Positions 27,179 to 35,749 of a stretch of 64,000 bases of DNA are shown here, piece by piece. The stretch is taken from NCBI RefSeq assembly GCF_019733395.1, contig NZ_JAIHOO010000001.1, positions 2,542,501 through 2,606,500 of the forward strand. Direction: 5' to 3'. Below the pieces are notes generated by a model. That model saw nothing but the letters and a program-made list of their open reading frames with translations, was not told the origin of the DNA and did no database searches. A program made the translations under genes and the position numbers. The DNA is from Lysobacter sp. BMK333-48F3. Lineage in GTDB: Bacteria; Pseudomonadota; Gammaproteobacteria; Xanthomonadales; Xanthomonadaceae. The first letter of the stretch is position 1. Each line of letters begins with the position of its first letter.

Positions 27179-27771
27179 CCGCGCAGCTCCGGCAGGCGCG
27201 CGCGCAGCGCGGCCAGGGCGCGGGCGCGGTGGCTGACCCGGTTCTTGAGTTCGTCCTCGATCTCGCCGGCGGACACGGCGTATTCGGTGTCGAAGAACAC
27301 CGGCTGGTAGCCGAAGCCGCGCTCGCCCTGGCGGGCGTGCAGGATGCGGCCGTTCCAGACCCCTTCGGCGATGATCGGGCGCGGGTCGCCGGCATGGCGC
27401 AGCAGGACGATGACCGCGTAGAAATGCGCGCTGCGCTGCTCGTCCGGCACCCCGTGCAGGGCGCCGAGCAGCTTGTCGATGTTGGCCTGGGCGTCGCCGT
27501 GGCGGCCGGCGTAGCGGGCCGAGTACAGGCCGGGGGCGCCGCCGAGCGCGTCGACGCAGATGCCCGAGTCGTCGGCCAGCGCCGGCAGGCCGGTGACCGC
27601 CGAGGCATGACGGGCCTTGAGCAGCGCGTTCTCGACGAAAGTGCTGCCGGTTTCCTCGATGTCTTCGACCCCCAGATCCGTTTGCGCCACCAATTCGATC
27701 CCGGTGTCGCCGAGCAGGTCGCGCAGCTCCGCCAATTTGCCGGCGTTGCTGCTGGCCAGCACTAATCTCAT
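27175..27771 (-). CDS. rdgB: dITP/XTP pyrophosphatase
   Basis: A 198-residue housekeeping enzyme that hydrolyses dITP and XTP to keep them out of DNA. The N-terminus LVLASSNAGKLAELRDLL, the ADDSGICVDALGGAPGLYSARYAG active-site region and VFFDTEYAVSAGEIEDELKNRVSHRARAL are diagnostic. Overlaps the VOC gene upstream (ATGA) and the membrane gene downstream (GTGA), so the operon is tightly packed. Confidence 0.97.
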   Translation of the reverse strand: MRLVLASSNAGKLAELRDLLGDTGIELVAQTDLGVEDIEETGSTFVENALLKARHASAVTGLPALADDSGICVDALGGAPGLYSARYAGRHGDAQANIDKLLGALHGVPDEQRSAHFYAVIVLLRHAGDPRPIIAEGVWNGRILHARQGERGFGYQPVFFDTEYAVSAGEIEDELKNRVSHRARALAALRARLPELRG

Positions 27772-28160
27772 GCCTTCAGTTCCAGCAAATCCCAGCGGTT
27801 ACCGTACAGATCTTCGAAAACGGCGACCGTGCCGTAGGTCTCGACGCGGGGAGATTCCAGGAAGCGCACGCCCTGGGCGAGCATCGCGGCGTGGTCGCGG
27901 GCGAAGTCGTCGGTGTGCAGGAAGAACCCGACCCGGCCGCCGGTCTGGTCGCCGACCCGGGCGCGCTGCGCGTCGCCGTCGGCGCGCGCCAGCAGCAGCG
28001 CGGTTTCGGCCTGCGCGCTGGGCGCGACCCGCACCCAGCGCTTGCCGCCGCCGCGGTCGGTGTCCTCGAGCAGGACGAAGCCCAGGCGCTGGGTGTAGTA
28101 GGCGATGGCCTGGTCGTAGTCGCCGACCACCAGGGTCAGGCAGCCTAGGGTGCGATGCAT
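27768..28160 (-). CDS. VOC-family (glyoxalase-like) protein
   Basis: 130 residues with two beta-alpha-beta-beta-beta modules: LTLVVGDYDQAIAYYTQRLGF at the start and FFLHTDDFARDHAAMLAQGVRF in the second half, then DLYGNRWDLLE. These match the glyoxalase/bleomycin-resistance fold. Metal ligands are probably H12-like and E-terminal positions but cannot be assigned. Substrate unknown. Its stop overlaps the rdgB start. Confidence 0.85.
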   Translation of the reverse strand: MHRTLGCLTLVVGDYDQAIAYYTQRLGFVLLEDTDRGGGKRWVRVAPSAQAETALLLARADGDAQRARVGDQTGGRVGFFLHTDDFARDHAAMLAQGVRFLESPRVETYGTVAVFEDLYGNRWDLLELKA

Positions 28161-28299
28161 GGGCGCGGCGCTCGTCGGGGAGGGCCGGCCAGTGTGCGCG
28201 CACGGCCGCCGCGGCGGCAGTCCGGCGCGGCGCTGCGCGCGGTCCGGACTTGGCCGGAACCGGTGCGCGGTTTTAGTGTGCTTTGTTGCCGGGTCGGGC

Positions 28300-29064
28300 T
28301 CAGCCGGCCAGCGCCTCGCGCTGCTTGGCGATCAGTTCGGCGATGCCGGCTTCGGCCAGGCCGAGCAGGCCGTCGAGCTCCTCGCGCCGGAACGCATGGC
28401 CCTCGGCGGTGCCCTGCAGCTCGATGAAGCCGCCGCCGTCGTTCATGACTACGTTCATGTCGGTGTCGCAGTCGCTGTCCTCGGCGTAGTCCAGGTCCAG
28501 CACCGGCGACCCGCGGTAGATCCCGACCGAGACCGCGGCGACCGCGCCGAAGATCGGGTCGCGGGCGATCTCGCGCCGCGCCTGCAGCCAGCGCACCGCG
28601 TCGACCAGGGCCACATAGGCGCCGGTGATCGCGGCGGTGCGGGTGCCGCCGTCGGCCTGCAGCACGTCGCAGTCCAGGGTGATGGTGCGCTCGCCGAGTG
28701 CCTTGCGGTCGATGCAGGCGCGCAGGGCGCGGCCGATCAGGCGCTGGATTTCCAGGGTCCGGCCGCCCTGCTTGCCGCGCGCGGCCTCGCGGTCGCTGCG
28801 GGTGTGGGTGGCGCGCGGCAGCATGCCGTACTCGGCGGTGACCCAGCCCTCGCCCTTGCCGCGCAGGAAGGCCGGCACCTTGTTGTCGACGCTGGCGGTG
28901 CACAGCACCCGGGTCTGGCCGAAGCTGACCAGCACCGAGCCCTCGGCGTGGCGGGTGTAGCCGCGCTCGATCCGGACCTCGCGCATCTGCCCGGCGCTGC
29001 GCCCGCTGGGGCGGACGACCGGGGCGGCCGGGGCCGGAACGGGGGCGGCGAGGGGACCGGTCAT
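28300..29064 (-). CDS. rph: Ribonuclease PH
   Basis: A 254-residue phosphorolytic exoribonuclease that trims tRNA 3' ends. [44 protein letters not shown] and [24 protein letters not shown] are the family's phosphate- and substrate-binding motifs. The N-terminus has an extra Pro/Ala-rich leader of about 20 residues; a later start such as MREVRIERG (residue 27) is possible but would leave only three residues before the first motif. Divergent from yicC across 69 nt. First gene of the leftward operon that ends with hemW. Confidence 0.97.
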   Translation of the reverse strand: MTGPLAAPVPAPAAPVVRPSGRSAGQMREVRIERGYTRHAEGSVLVSFGQTRVLCTASVDNKVPAFLRGKGEGWVTAEYGMLPRATHTRSDREAARGKQGGRTLEIQRLIGRALRACIDRKALGERTITLDCDVLQADGGTRTAAITGAYVALVDAVRWLQARREIARDPIFGAVAAVSVGIYRGSPVLDLDYAEDSDCDTDMNVVMNDGGGFIELQGTAEGHAFRREELDGLLGLAEAGIAELIAKQREALAG

Positions 29065-29133
29065 GGGACGAAGTTACCGTTTTGAGGGCCGGCGAGTTTA
29101 CCATTCACCCCCCGTAAGGCTCGGAATCAGCGA

Positions 29134-29994
29134 ATGATTCGCAGCATGACCGCCTTCGCCAGCGGCGAACGCGCGACACCCTGGGGCACGCTCGGCTGCG
29201 AGCTGCGCTCGGTCAACCACCGCTTCCTCGAGCTGGGCGTGCGCCTGGCCGACGAGCTGCGCGTGCTCGAACCGGCGCTGCGCGAACGCGTCGGCGCGCG
29301 CCTGAGCCGCGGCAAGCTCGACCTGACCCTGCGCCTGCGCGCGCCGGAAGGCGGCGACGCGTTGCAGCTCAACCCGACCCGGCTGCGCGAGCTCAGCGAG
29401 CTGGCGATCGACCTGTCGGCGCGGTTCCCGGCGCTGCGCACCGAATTCACCGAGTTGCTGCAGTTCCCCGGCGTGCTGCAGGCCCCGGCCGCGGATCCGG
29501 CGGCGTTGCAGGCCGAGGCCCTGGCCCTGCTCGACGGCGTGCTCGACGAATTCGTCGCCTCGCGCGAACGCGAGGGCGCCAAGCTCGCCGCGGTGATCGG
29601 CGAGCGCGTCGACGGCATCGCCCGCATCGCCTCCGAGGTGCGCACGATGATGCCGGCGATCCGCGCCGGCCAGCGCACCAAGCTGGAAACCCGCCTGGCC
29701 GACCTGGCCCAGCCGGCCGACAACGGCCGCCTGGAGCAGGAACTGGTGTTGTGGCTGCAGAAGCTCGACGTCGACGAAGAACTCGACCGGCTCGACTCGC
29801 ATGTCGCCGAAGCCCGCCGCGTGCTCAAGCTGCGCGAAGCGGTCGGCCGGCGCCTGGACTTCCTGCTGCAGGAATTCAACCGCGAAGCCAACACCCTGGG
29901 CTCCAAGTCGGTCGACGCCCGCAGCTCCGCCGCCGCGGTCGAGCTCAAGGTGCTGATCGATCAGGTGCGCGAGCAGATCCAGAACATCGAATAG
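29134..29994 (+). CDS. yicC: YicC-family endoribonuclease
   Basis: A 286-residue protein with the family start MIRSMTAFASGE, the conserved ELRSVNHRFLELGVRL near 25-40, and the C-terminal EFNREANTLGSKS / ELKVLIDQVREQIQNIE. YicC is an RNase in E. coli and B. subtilis, implicated in small RNA decay. rph/yicC are divergent, as in E. coli. A heptamer repeat separates it from gmk, though both run the same way. Confidence 0.95.
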   Translation: MIRSMTAFASGERATPWGTLGCELRSVNHRFLELGVRLADELRVLEPALRERVGARLSRGKLDLTLRLRAPEGGDALQLNPTRLRELSELAIDLSARFPALRTEFTELLQFPGVLQAPAADPAALQAEALALLDGVLDEFVASREREGAKLAAVIGERVDGIARIASEVRTMMPAIRAGQRTKLETRLADLAQPADNGRLEQELVLWLQKLDVDEELDRLDSHVAEARRVLKLREAVGRRLDFLLQEFNREANTLGSKSVDARSSAAAVELKVLIDQVREQIQNIE

Positions 29995-29997
29995 CCG

Positions 29998-30131
29998 GGA
30001 ATGGGGAATCGGGAATCGGGAATCGTAGACGTCAAAAGCGTTTCGCGACTTCTCCCCAGATCCATCCCATTCCCGATTCCCCATTCCCCATTCCCCATTC
30101 CCGATTCCCGATTCCCGATTCCCGATTCCCA
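29998..30131. repeat. Heptamer array pair
   Basis: Left arm GGGAATS at 29998-30025, inverted right arm of seven or more units at 30067-30131, just before the gmk start. The right arm mixes GATTCCC and CATTCCC units. Confidence 0.85.
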
Positions 30132-30136
30132 GCCCA

Positions 30137-30754
30137 ATGCGCGGAACCCTCTACATCGTCGCCGCCCCCTCCGGGGCCGGCAAATCCAGCATCGTCAACG
30201 CGGTGCTCGCGCGCGACCCGAACATCCGGTTGTCGATCTCGTTCACCTCGCGCCAGCCGCGTCCGGGCGAGCGCCATGCCGAGCACTACCACTTCGTCAG
30301 CGCGCAGGAATTCGAGGCGATGGTCGAGGCCGGCGATTTCTTCGAGCACGCGCGCGTGCACGGCGACTGGAAGGGGTCGGCGCGGCAGTCGGTGGAGCCG
30401 TTCCTGGCCGCCGGCAAGGACGTGCTGCTGGAAATCGACTGGCAGGGCGCGCGCCAGGTGCGGGCCAAGGTGCCGGACGCGGTCAGCGTCTTCATCCTGC
30501 CGCCCTCGCGCCAGGCGCTGGAGTCGCGCATGCGCTCGCGCGGCCAGGACAGCGAGGAAACCATCCGTCAGCGCCTGGACGCGGCGCGCGAAGAGATGTC
30601 GCACTACCACGAGTTCGACTACGTCATCGTCAACGAGGTCTTCGACACCGCGGTCGACGAGATGTGCGCGATCTTCCTCGCCAGCCGCCTGCGCCGCGAG
30701 CCGCAGGTCGCCCGGCATTCGCGGCTGATTACCGCTTTGTTGGTGGACGAATAA
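30137..30754 (+). CDS. gmk: Guanylate kinase
   Basis: A 205-residue enzyme phosphorylating GMP to GDP. The P-loop APSGAGKSS is at 10-18, RQPRPGERHAEHYHFVS is the GMP-binding stretch and EIDWQGARQVR follows. Length is typical. Upstream of rpoZ and spoT, as in E. coli, but separated from rpoZ by 368 nt with its own promoter. Confidence 0.97.
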   Translation: MRGTLYIVAAPSGAGKSSIVNAVLARDPNIRLSISFTSRQPRPGERHAEHYHFVSAQEFEAMVEAGDFFEHARVHGDWKGSARQSVEPFLAAGKDVLLEIDWQGARQVRAKVPDAVSVFILPPSRQALESRMRSRGQDSEETIRQRLDAAREEMSHYHEFDYVIVNEVFDTAVDEMCAIFLASRLRREPQVARHSRLITALLVDE

Positions 30755-30756
30755 TC

Positions 30757-30803
30757 GGGACTCGGGACTCGGGATTCGGGATTCGGGATTCGGGATTCGG
30801 GGC
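30757..30803. repeat. Short heptamer array after gmk
   Basis: GGGACTC twice, then GGGATTC four times, head to tail: a diverged version of the GGGAATC heptamer family. Confidence 0.8.
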
Positions 30804-30910
30804 GAAACGGTAGGGCTGCTCCCTGATTGCTTCCGGAATGGACGGCCCGGTCCACGATCGATGAGCCGACCGACGTGCCCCGCTTGCCCGGCATTCGCGA
30901 GGCCTGGTCT

Positions 30911-30951
30911 TTCCCCCCTTTGAAAAAGGGGGGAGGGGGGATTTGCTCTTG
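30911..30951. repeat. CCCCCCTTT/AAAGGGGGG palindrome, inverted copy
   Basis: Arms CCCCCCTTT (30913-30921) and AAAGGGGGG (30925-30933), then AGGGGGGATTTGCTCTTGC. Reverse-complemented, this matches the element at 18338-18380 after pepP, including the AGCAAATCCCCCC flank. Confidence 0.8.
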
Positions 30952-31043
30952 CCTTGCGCTCGCGTCCTGGCTTCGTCTGGACCCGTCAATGCCGCCGGTT
31001 GGCATCTATCTGATTGATCCATAAGGGATTGCAGCCCGAAACC

Positions 31044-31072
31044 TTGCTTCGCCCGGCGCCTCCGGCTAGACT
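31044..31072 (+). promoter_or_regulatory. Candidate rpoZ promoter
   Basis: TTGCTT (31044-31049), 17-nt spacer, TAGACT (31067-31072). Distance to the rpoZ start is 50 nt. A fair sigma70 match. Confidence 0.55.
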
Positions 31073-31122
31073 CCCCGGTCCCCAACCGCTTGCAAGACGG
31101 CCGCACCGGCCGCAGGAGCCCC

Positions 31123-31422
31123 ATGGCCCGCATCACCGTCGAAGATTGCCTGGAAGTGGTCCCGAACCGCTTCGAACTCGTCATGCTGGCCGCCAAGCGC
31201 GCCCGTCAGCTGGCCAACGGCGTCGAACCGCAGCTGGACAACAGCGAAGCCAACGACAAGCCGACCGTGCTGGCGCTGCGCGAGATCGCCGCGCGCCAGG
31301 TCAACCCGGACTACATCGACGCGGTCGAGAAGGCCGAGCGCGAGCGCAAGGAACGCGAAGCCCTGGAATGGGCCGCGGCCGAAGTGGTCGCCGACGACGA
31401 CCTGTCCAAGGGCGACGACTGA
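31123..31422 (+). CDS. rpoZ: RNA polymerase omega subunit
   Basis: 99 residues; omega binds beta-prime and helps assemble RNA polymerase, and contributes to ppGpp binding. [30 protein letters not shown] and the [12 protein letters not shown] stretch are diagnostic. The start MARIT is preceded by CAGGAG; an in-frame start 11 codons upstream adds no conserved residues. A hairpin terminator follows, before spoT. Confidence 0.97.
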   Translation: MARITVEDCLEVVPNRFELVMLAAKRARQLANGVEPQLDNSEANDKPTVLALREIAARQVNPDYIDAVEKAERERKEREALEWAAAEVVADDDLSKGDD

Positions 31423-31459
31423 TCTTCCGAGCCCGCGCGCCGCGCGGGCGATCCGGCAT

Positions 31460-31496
31460 CGCGAAACGGCTCCGCTGCGGCGGGGCCGTTTTCGTT
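31460..31496 (+). terminator. Terminator between rpoZ and spoT
   Basis: CGAAACGGCTCCGC and GCGGGGCCGTTTTCG form an imperfect stem, followed by TTTT. It suggests that rpoZ and spoT are at least partly separate transcripts. Confidence 0.7.
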
Positions 31497-31644
31497 TTCA
31501 GCCCGGCCACGCGGGCGCCTGGCGGCGCGCGGCGTTCGCCTACCTGAACCGCGCGGCGCGCCGCTCGCGCCGGATTCGCCGCCGAATCCCGCCGCCGGCT
31601 TGCGCCGCTGCGGACCGGCGCCACCTTTGAAACAGCCCCGTGCG

Positions 31645-31674
31645 TTGCTTCCTGCGCCTGAGCGCGCGTAAATT
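31645..31674 (+). promoter_or_regulatory. Candidate spoT promoter
   Basis: TTGCTT (31645-31650), 18-nt spacer, TAAATT (31669-31674). Initiation 7 nt downstream would coincide with the ATG at 31681, implying a leaderless or nearly leaderless mRNA. No Shine-Dalgarno is visible before that ATG. Confidence 0.5.
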
Positions 31675-31680
31675 TCCGTT

Positions 31681-33861
31681 ATGACTCCTGCCGAGCCCGC
31701 GCTTACCGTCTATCCCGTCGCTCCCGAAGACACGGAGCTGCCGGACTACGTGCGCGAACTGGAACTGGCCGCGCACTATTTGCCCGAGGCGCAGCGCCAG
31801 CTGCTGCGCCGCGCTTGGGCGGTCGGCGCCGCCGCGCACGCCGGGCAGACGCGCAAGTCCGGCGAGCCCTACATCACCCATCCGGTCGCGGTGGCCAAGG
31901 TCCTGGCCGAGCAGGGCCTGGACGTGGAGACCCTGGTCGCGGCGATCCTGCACGACACCATCGAAGACACGCCGCTGACCCGCGAGTGCCTGGCGACCGA
32001 GTTCGGCCCGACCGTGGCCGAATTGGTCGACGGCGTCACCAAGCTGGACAAGCTGCAGTTCCGCGACCGCCAGGAAGCGGCCGCGGAAAGCTTCCGCAAG
32101 ATGCTGCTGGCGATGGCGCGCGACCTGCGGGTGATCCTGATCAAGCTCGCCGACCGCCTGCACAACATGCGCACCCTGGGCGCGCAGAGCGCCGAGGCGC
32201 GCGAGCGCATCGCCCGCGAGACCCTGGAGATCTACGCGCCGATCGCCCAGCGCCTGGGCATGAACCTGATCAAGGCCGAGCTGCAGGACCTGGGCTTTCG
32301 CGCCCTGCATCCCTGGCGCCACGCGGTGATCGAAAAACGCATCCGCACCCAGCCGGTGGTGCGGCGCGAGTCGCTGGTGCAGATCGAAGCGCATCTGGCC
32401 CAGCGGCTGGCGAAGGAGAAGCTTCAACACCGCCTGATCAGCCGGGTGAAGTCGCCGTGGAGCATCTACACCAAGATGCATCACGAGCATAAGAGCTTCA
32501 ATCAGGTGATGGACGTGTTCGGCTTCCGGGTGGTGGTGCGCAGCGTGCCGGACTGCTACCACGCCCTGGGCGTGGTGCATTCGGCGTACAAGCCGCTGGA
32601 TTCGCGCTTCCGCGATTTCATCGCCATTCCCAAGGCCAACGGCTACCAGTCGCTGCACACGGTGCTGTTCGGCCCCTACGGCTCGCCGGTCGAGGTGCAG
32701 ATCCGCACCGAGGACATGGACCTGATCGCCGAGCGCGGCATCGCCGCGCACTGGTCGTACAAGCACGGCGGCGAAGGCCCGAACAGCGCCCAGTCGCGCG
32801 CGCACAGCTGGATCGCCAGCCTGGTCGAGTCGCAGCGCGCGACCGGTTCGTCGCTGGAGTTCCTGGAGAACGTCAAGGTCGACCTGTTCCCGGACGAGGT
32901 CTACCTGTTCACCCCCAAGGGCGACATCATGTCGCTGCCGCGCAATTCGACCGCGCTGGATTTCGCCTACGCCGTGCACACCGACGTCGGCAACCGCGCG
33001 GTCGCCGCGCGGGTGGACAGCAAGCTGGTGCCGCTGCGCACCAAGCTGGCCAGCGGCCAGCGGGTCGAGATCATCACCGCCAAGTCGTCCACGCCCAAGC
33101 CGCAGTGGCTGGAGTTCGTGGTCTCCGGCAAGGCCCGCACCTCGATCCGCCAGCAGCTCAAGCAGCTCGAGCACGAGGACGCGGTGCAGCTCGGCCACCG
33201 CATGCTCGACCGCGCGCTGGAAGCGCTGGAGACCTCGCTCGACCGGATTCCGGCGCTGCGCCTGGAGGGCTACCTGGGCGAGTACCGCTACCCGCGCCTG
33301 GAGGCGCTGTTGGCCGACATCGCGCTCGGCAACCGGATGCCCAACCAGGTCGCGTTGGCGCTGGCGCGCGAGGCGCCGGGCAAGTCGCGCGGCCGCCCTA
33401 TCGACCGGCCGCGCCTGCCCGAAGACAAGATCCTGATCACCGGCGCCGAGCGCGGCGTGATCAGCTTCGCCAACTGTTGCCTGCCGTTGCCGGGCGACGA
33501 GATCATGGGCTACCACACCGCCGGCAAGGGCATCGTGGTGCACCGCCTGGATTGCCCCAACGTCGCCGACTACCGCAAGTCGCCCGACCGTTGGGTGGCG
33601 ATCGGCTGGGACCGCCAGGTCTCCGGCGACTTCTCCGCCGCGCTGCGGATCGAGGTCGACAACCGCCCCGGCTCGCTGGCCCAGGTCGCCGCCGCGATCG
33701 CCGAAGCCGAGTCCAATATCGACCGGGTCGAGTACCTGGAGCGCGACGCCAACATCGCGATCATGCGTTTCGCGATCGAAGTCAGCGACCGCCGCCACCT
33801 CGCCGACGTCATGCGCCGGGTCCGGCGCCTGACCGTGGTGCTGGGCGTGCAGCGGATGTAG
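31681..33861 (+). CDS. spoT: Bifunctional (p)ppGpp synthase/hydrolase
   Basis: A 726-residue stringent-response enzyme. N-terminal HD hydrolase: HPVAVAKVLAEQGLD and ILHDTIEDT near 60-105 and the LADRLHNMRTL motif near 157. Synthetase: KSPWSIYTKMHHEHKSF near 259, then IAIPKANGYQSLHT and VEVQIRTEDMD. A TGS domain follows (DLFPDEVYLFTPKGDIMSLP near 400) and a C-terminal ACT domain (ALRIEVDNRPGSLAQVAAAIAE). Both catalytic domains look intact, so it probably both makes and degrades ppGpp. gmk-rpoZ-spoT order is conserved; a hairpin terminator upstream and a promoter-like sequence suggest independent transcription. Confidence 0.97.
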   Translation: MTPAEPALTVYPVAPEDTELPDYVRELELAAHYLPEAQRQLLRRAWAVGAAAHAGQTRKSGEPYITHPVAVAKVLAEQGLDVETLVAAILHDTIEDTPLTRECLATEFGPTVAELVDGVTKLDKLQFRDRQEAAAESFRKMLLAMARDLRVILIKLADRLHNMRTLGAQSAEARERIARETLEIYAPIAQRLGMNLIKAELQDLGFRALHPWRHAVIEKRIRTQPVVRRESLVQIEAHLAQRLAKEKLQHRLISRVKSPWSIYTKMHHEHKSFNQVMDVFGFRVVVRSVPDCYHALGVVHSAYKPLDSRFRDFIAIPKANGYQSLHTVLFGPYGSPVEVQIRTEDMDLIAERGIAAHWSYKHGGEGPNSAQSRAHSWIASLVESQRATGSSLEFLENVKVDLFPDEVYLFTPKGDIMSLPRNSTALDFAYAVHTDVGNRAVAARVDSKLVPLRTKLASGQRVEIITAKSSTPKPQWLEFVVSGKARTSIRQQLKQLEHEDAVQLGHRMLDRALEALETSLDRIPALRLEGYLGEYRYPRLEALLADIALGNRMPNQVALALAREAPGKSRGRPIDRPRLPEDKILITGAERGVISFANCCLPLPGDEIMGYHTAGKGIVVHRLDCPNVADYRKSPDRWVAIGWDRQVSGDFSAALRIEVDNRPGSLAQVAAAIAEAESNIDRVEYLERDANIAIMRFAIEVSDRRHLADVMRRVRRLTVVLGVQRM

Positions 33862-33879
33862 CGGCGGCTTCGCCGCCGC
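33861..33879 (+). terminator. GC hairpin at the spoT stop
   Basis: GCGGCGG CTTCG CCGCCGC overlaps the last base of the spoT stop codon. No T tract follows, so termination is uncertain. Confidence 0.4.
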
Positions 33880-33880
33880 C

Positions 33881-34036
33881 GGGAATCGGGAGCCGGGAAT
33901 CGGCAGAGCGCTGCGTCGCCTCTGGTCTGGGCGTCCCGGTGCCATGGACTTTTTTGTGAAGCCTCGCAGGCGCGCCTGTTCCAGCCGCGCCGCCTTGCCA
34001 TTACGATTCCCGACTCCCCATTCCCGATTCCCGGCC
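33881..34036. repeat. Heptamer arrays flanking a 100-nt spacer
   Basis: GGGAATC/GGGAGCC units at 33881-33904 and inverted GATTCCC/CATTCCC units at 34003-34036, immediately before ridA. They separate spoT from ridA. Confidence 0.8.
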
Positions 34037-34041
34037 CGCCC

Positions 34042-34425
34042 ATGTCCCGAGAAATCATCCATACCGACCAAGCCCCGGCCGCGATCGGCCCGTATTCCCA
34101 GGCCGTACGCGTCGGCGACACGGTGTACCTGTCCGGCCAGATTCCGCTCGACCCGGCCAGCGGCCTGGTCATCGAGGGCGACATCGAGGCGCAGGCGCAC
34201 CGCGCGTTCCAGAACCTCAAGGCGGTGTGCGAAGCCGCCGGCGGCTCGCTCGCCGAGGTGGTCCGGCTCGGCCTCTACCTCACCGACCTGGGCGCGTTCG
34301 GCAAGGTCAACTCGGTGATGGGCGAGTACTTCAACCCGCCGTACCCGGCGCGCTCGACGGTCGAAGTCTCGGCCCTGCCGCGCGGCGTCGCGTTCGAAGT
34401 CGACGCGATCCTGGTCCTGCGCTGA
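34042..34425 (+). CDS. ridA: RidA-family enamine/imine deaminase
   Basis: 127 residues. The family motifs [25 protein letters not shown] and, at the C-terminus, [19 protein letters not shown] are present, with the catalytic Arg in the PARSTVEVS segment. RidA hydrolyses reactive enamines formed by PLP enzymes such as threonine dehydratase. In Xanthomonads I expect recG next to it; here 6.3 kb separates them. Confidence 0.95.
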   Translation: MSREIIHTDQAPAAIGPYSQAVRVGDTVYLSGQIPLDPASGLVIEGDIEAQAHRAFQNLKAVCEAAGGSLAEVVRLGLYLTDLGAFGKVNSVMGEYFNPPYPARSTVEVSALPRGVAFEVDAILVLR

Positions 34426-34446
34426 GCCGTAGCGAAGTTCCCCGAC

Positions 34447-34516
34447 GACGGCCGCGCAAGCGGCCGTCGCGCTTTACGATTCCCCATTCCCCATTCCCCA
34501 TTCCCCATTCCCCGCT
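34447..34516. terminator. Hairpin and heptamer array after ridA
   Basis: GACGGCCGC, loop GCAA, GCGGCCGTC (34447-34468) is a perfect 9-bp stem between convergent ridA and the AraC gene. It is followed by five CATTCCC-type units at 34478-34516. Confidence 0.65.
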
Positions 34517-34528
34517 CTTCGAACCCCC

Positions 34529-35578
34529 TTATCCCCGCTCAGACAAAAACCGCTCGCGCAACGCGCGCGGCGTCTCTCCGGTCAGGCGCTTGAAGGCGCG
34601 GCGGAAATCGCGCGGGTCCTTGTAGCCGACCGCGGCGCCGACCGCGGCGATGGTCGGCTGGCGTTCGCGCAGCAGGGCGTAGGCGCGGTCGATGCGCAGG
34701 CGGTCGTGGATTTCGTGGAAGCTGGTGCCCTCGCCGGTGAGTTGGCGGCGCAGGGTGCGCTCGCTGACGTGCAATTGCGCGGCGATGCCGGCCAGCTTGG
34801 GGTCCTGGGCCAGTTGCGCGCGCAGCAGGCGCTCGACCGCGGCGGTGACTTCGCCCGGCAGCGGGCCCTGCGGCATCTGCGCCTCGCACAGCGCCAGCAC
34901 CTGGCGCGAGGCGATCGGGTTATGGGTCGGCAGCGGCGCCGCCAGCCAGTGCGCGTCCAGCACCAGCCGGTCCTGCGGCTGGGCGAACGCCAGCGGGCAG
35001 TCGAACACTTCGCGGTAGCGCGACTCGTAGGCCGGGGCGGGGTAGCTGAACTCCACCCGCAGCGGCCGCAGGCGTTCGCCGACCAGGCCGCGCGCCAAGG
35101 CCAGGCAGCTGCTGAAGAACTCCTCGCAGACGAAGCGGTGGATCGCCGGATAGCTTAGGGTCATGCGCCCGGCCAGGGCCAGGGTGCCCGGCTCGGACAC
35201 GCTTTCGACGAAGCGCATCAGGCTGCCGACCACCGGGGTGAAGCGCAGGCCGATCTGCAGCGCGTCGCCGAAGGTCGGCGCGGTGGTCATGGCCAGGCCG
35301 AGCAGGCCGAAGTTGCCGATGTGCTGGGCGTGGCCGATGTCCAGGCCGATGCTCGCCGGCAGCACCCGCAGCGCGCGCTCGATCACCACCGCGGTCGGCC
35401 GGTCGGGCAGGCGCACGCCGGGGTCGCTGACCTGGGCGCGGCTGAGCCCGGTGCCGGCGAACCAGTCGTCGCTGGGCGCGCGCAGCCGGTCCGCCGCTTC
35501 CAGCAGACCCCACAGCAGGTTGGGCGACATCATCGCGACGTCGTCCTGGGTTTGGTCCCGATCGGATGGCTGGCGCAT
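34529..35578 (-). CDS. AraC-family transcriptional regulator
   Basis: 349 residues. The N-terminal 200 match the arabinose-binding-like (PF12625 type) domain: ALRVLPASIGLDIGHAQHIGNFGLLGLAM and FGDALQIGLRFTPVVGS. The C-terminal double helix-turn-helix has SERTLRRQLTGEGTSFHEIHDRLR and AAVGYKDPRDFRRAFKRLTGETPRALR. It lies head-to-head with the beta-helix/cytochrome/TonB genes across 171 nt, and the inference is that it controls them. Start MRQPSDRDQTQ keeps the typical 340-350 residues. Confidence 0.93.
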   Translation of the reverse strand: MRQPSDRDQTQDDVAMMSPNLLWGLLEAADRLRAPSDDWFAGTGLSRAQVSDPGVRLPDRPTAVVIERALRVLPASIGLDIGHAQHIGNFGLLGLAMTTAPTFGDALQIGLRFTPVVGSLMRFVESVSEPGTLALAGRMTLSYPAIHRFVCEEFFSSCLALARGLVGERLRPLRVEFSYPAPAYESRYREVFDCPLAFAQPQDRLVLDAHWLAAPLPTHNPIASRQVLALCEAQMPQGPLPGEVTAAVERLLRAQLAQDPKLAGIAAQLHVSERTLRRQLTGEGTSFHEIHDRLRIDRAYALLRERQPTIAAVGAAVGYKDPRDFRRAFKRLTGETPRALRERFLSERG

Positions 35579-35749
35579 CTCCCCACGCTCCTGGCCGCAC
35601 GGTTGACCGCGATTGCCCCCCTAGTGTGCCGCATTCGCCCTCACGCGCGCTCACGGCGCCGACCCAGACTCCTGGCTTAGCCGTGCGGGGGCGCGCCGCG
35701 ACGCGAACCGCGCCGCATCCGCGCACCGCAAGCCAAACCGGAGAGACCC

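Larger units (their letters stand above)
30755..31122. other. 368-nt gap between gmk and rpoZ
   Basis: Holds the heptamer array, the poly-C palindrome and, at its 3' end, the promoter region of rpoZ. No gene is visible. Confidence 0.7.

Noticed and set aside
30067..30131. Heptamer array as a CRISPR or VNTR gene
   Set aside because: Seven-bp units without spacers; not translated.
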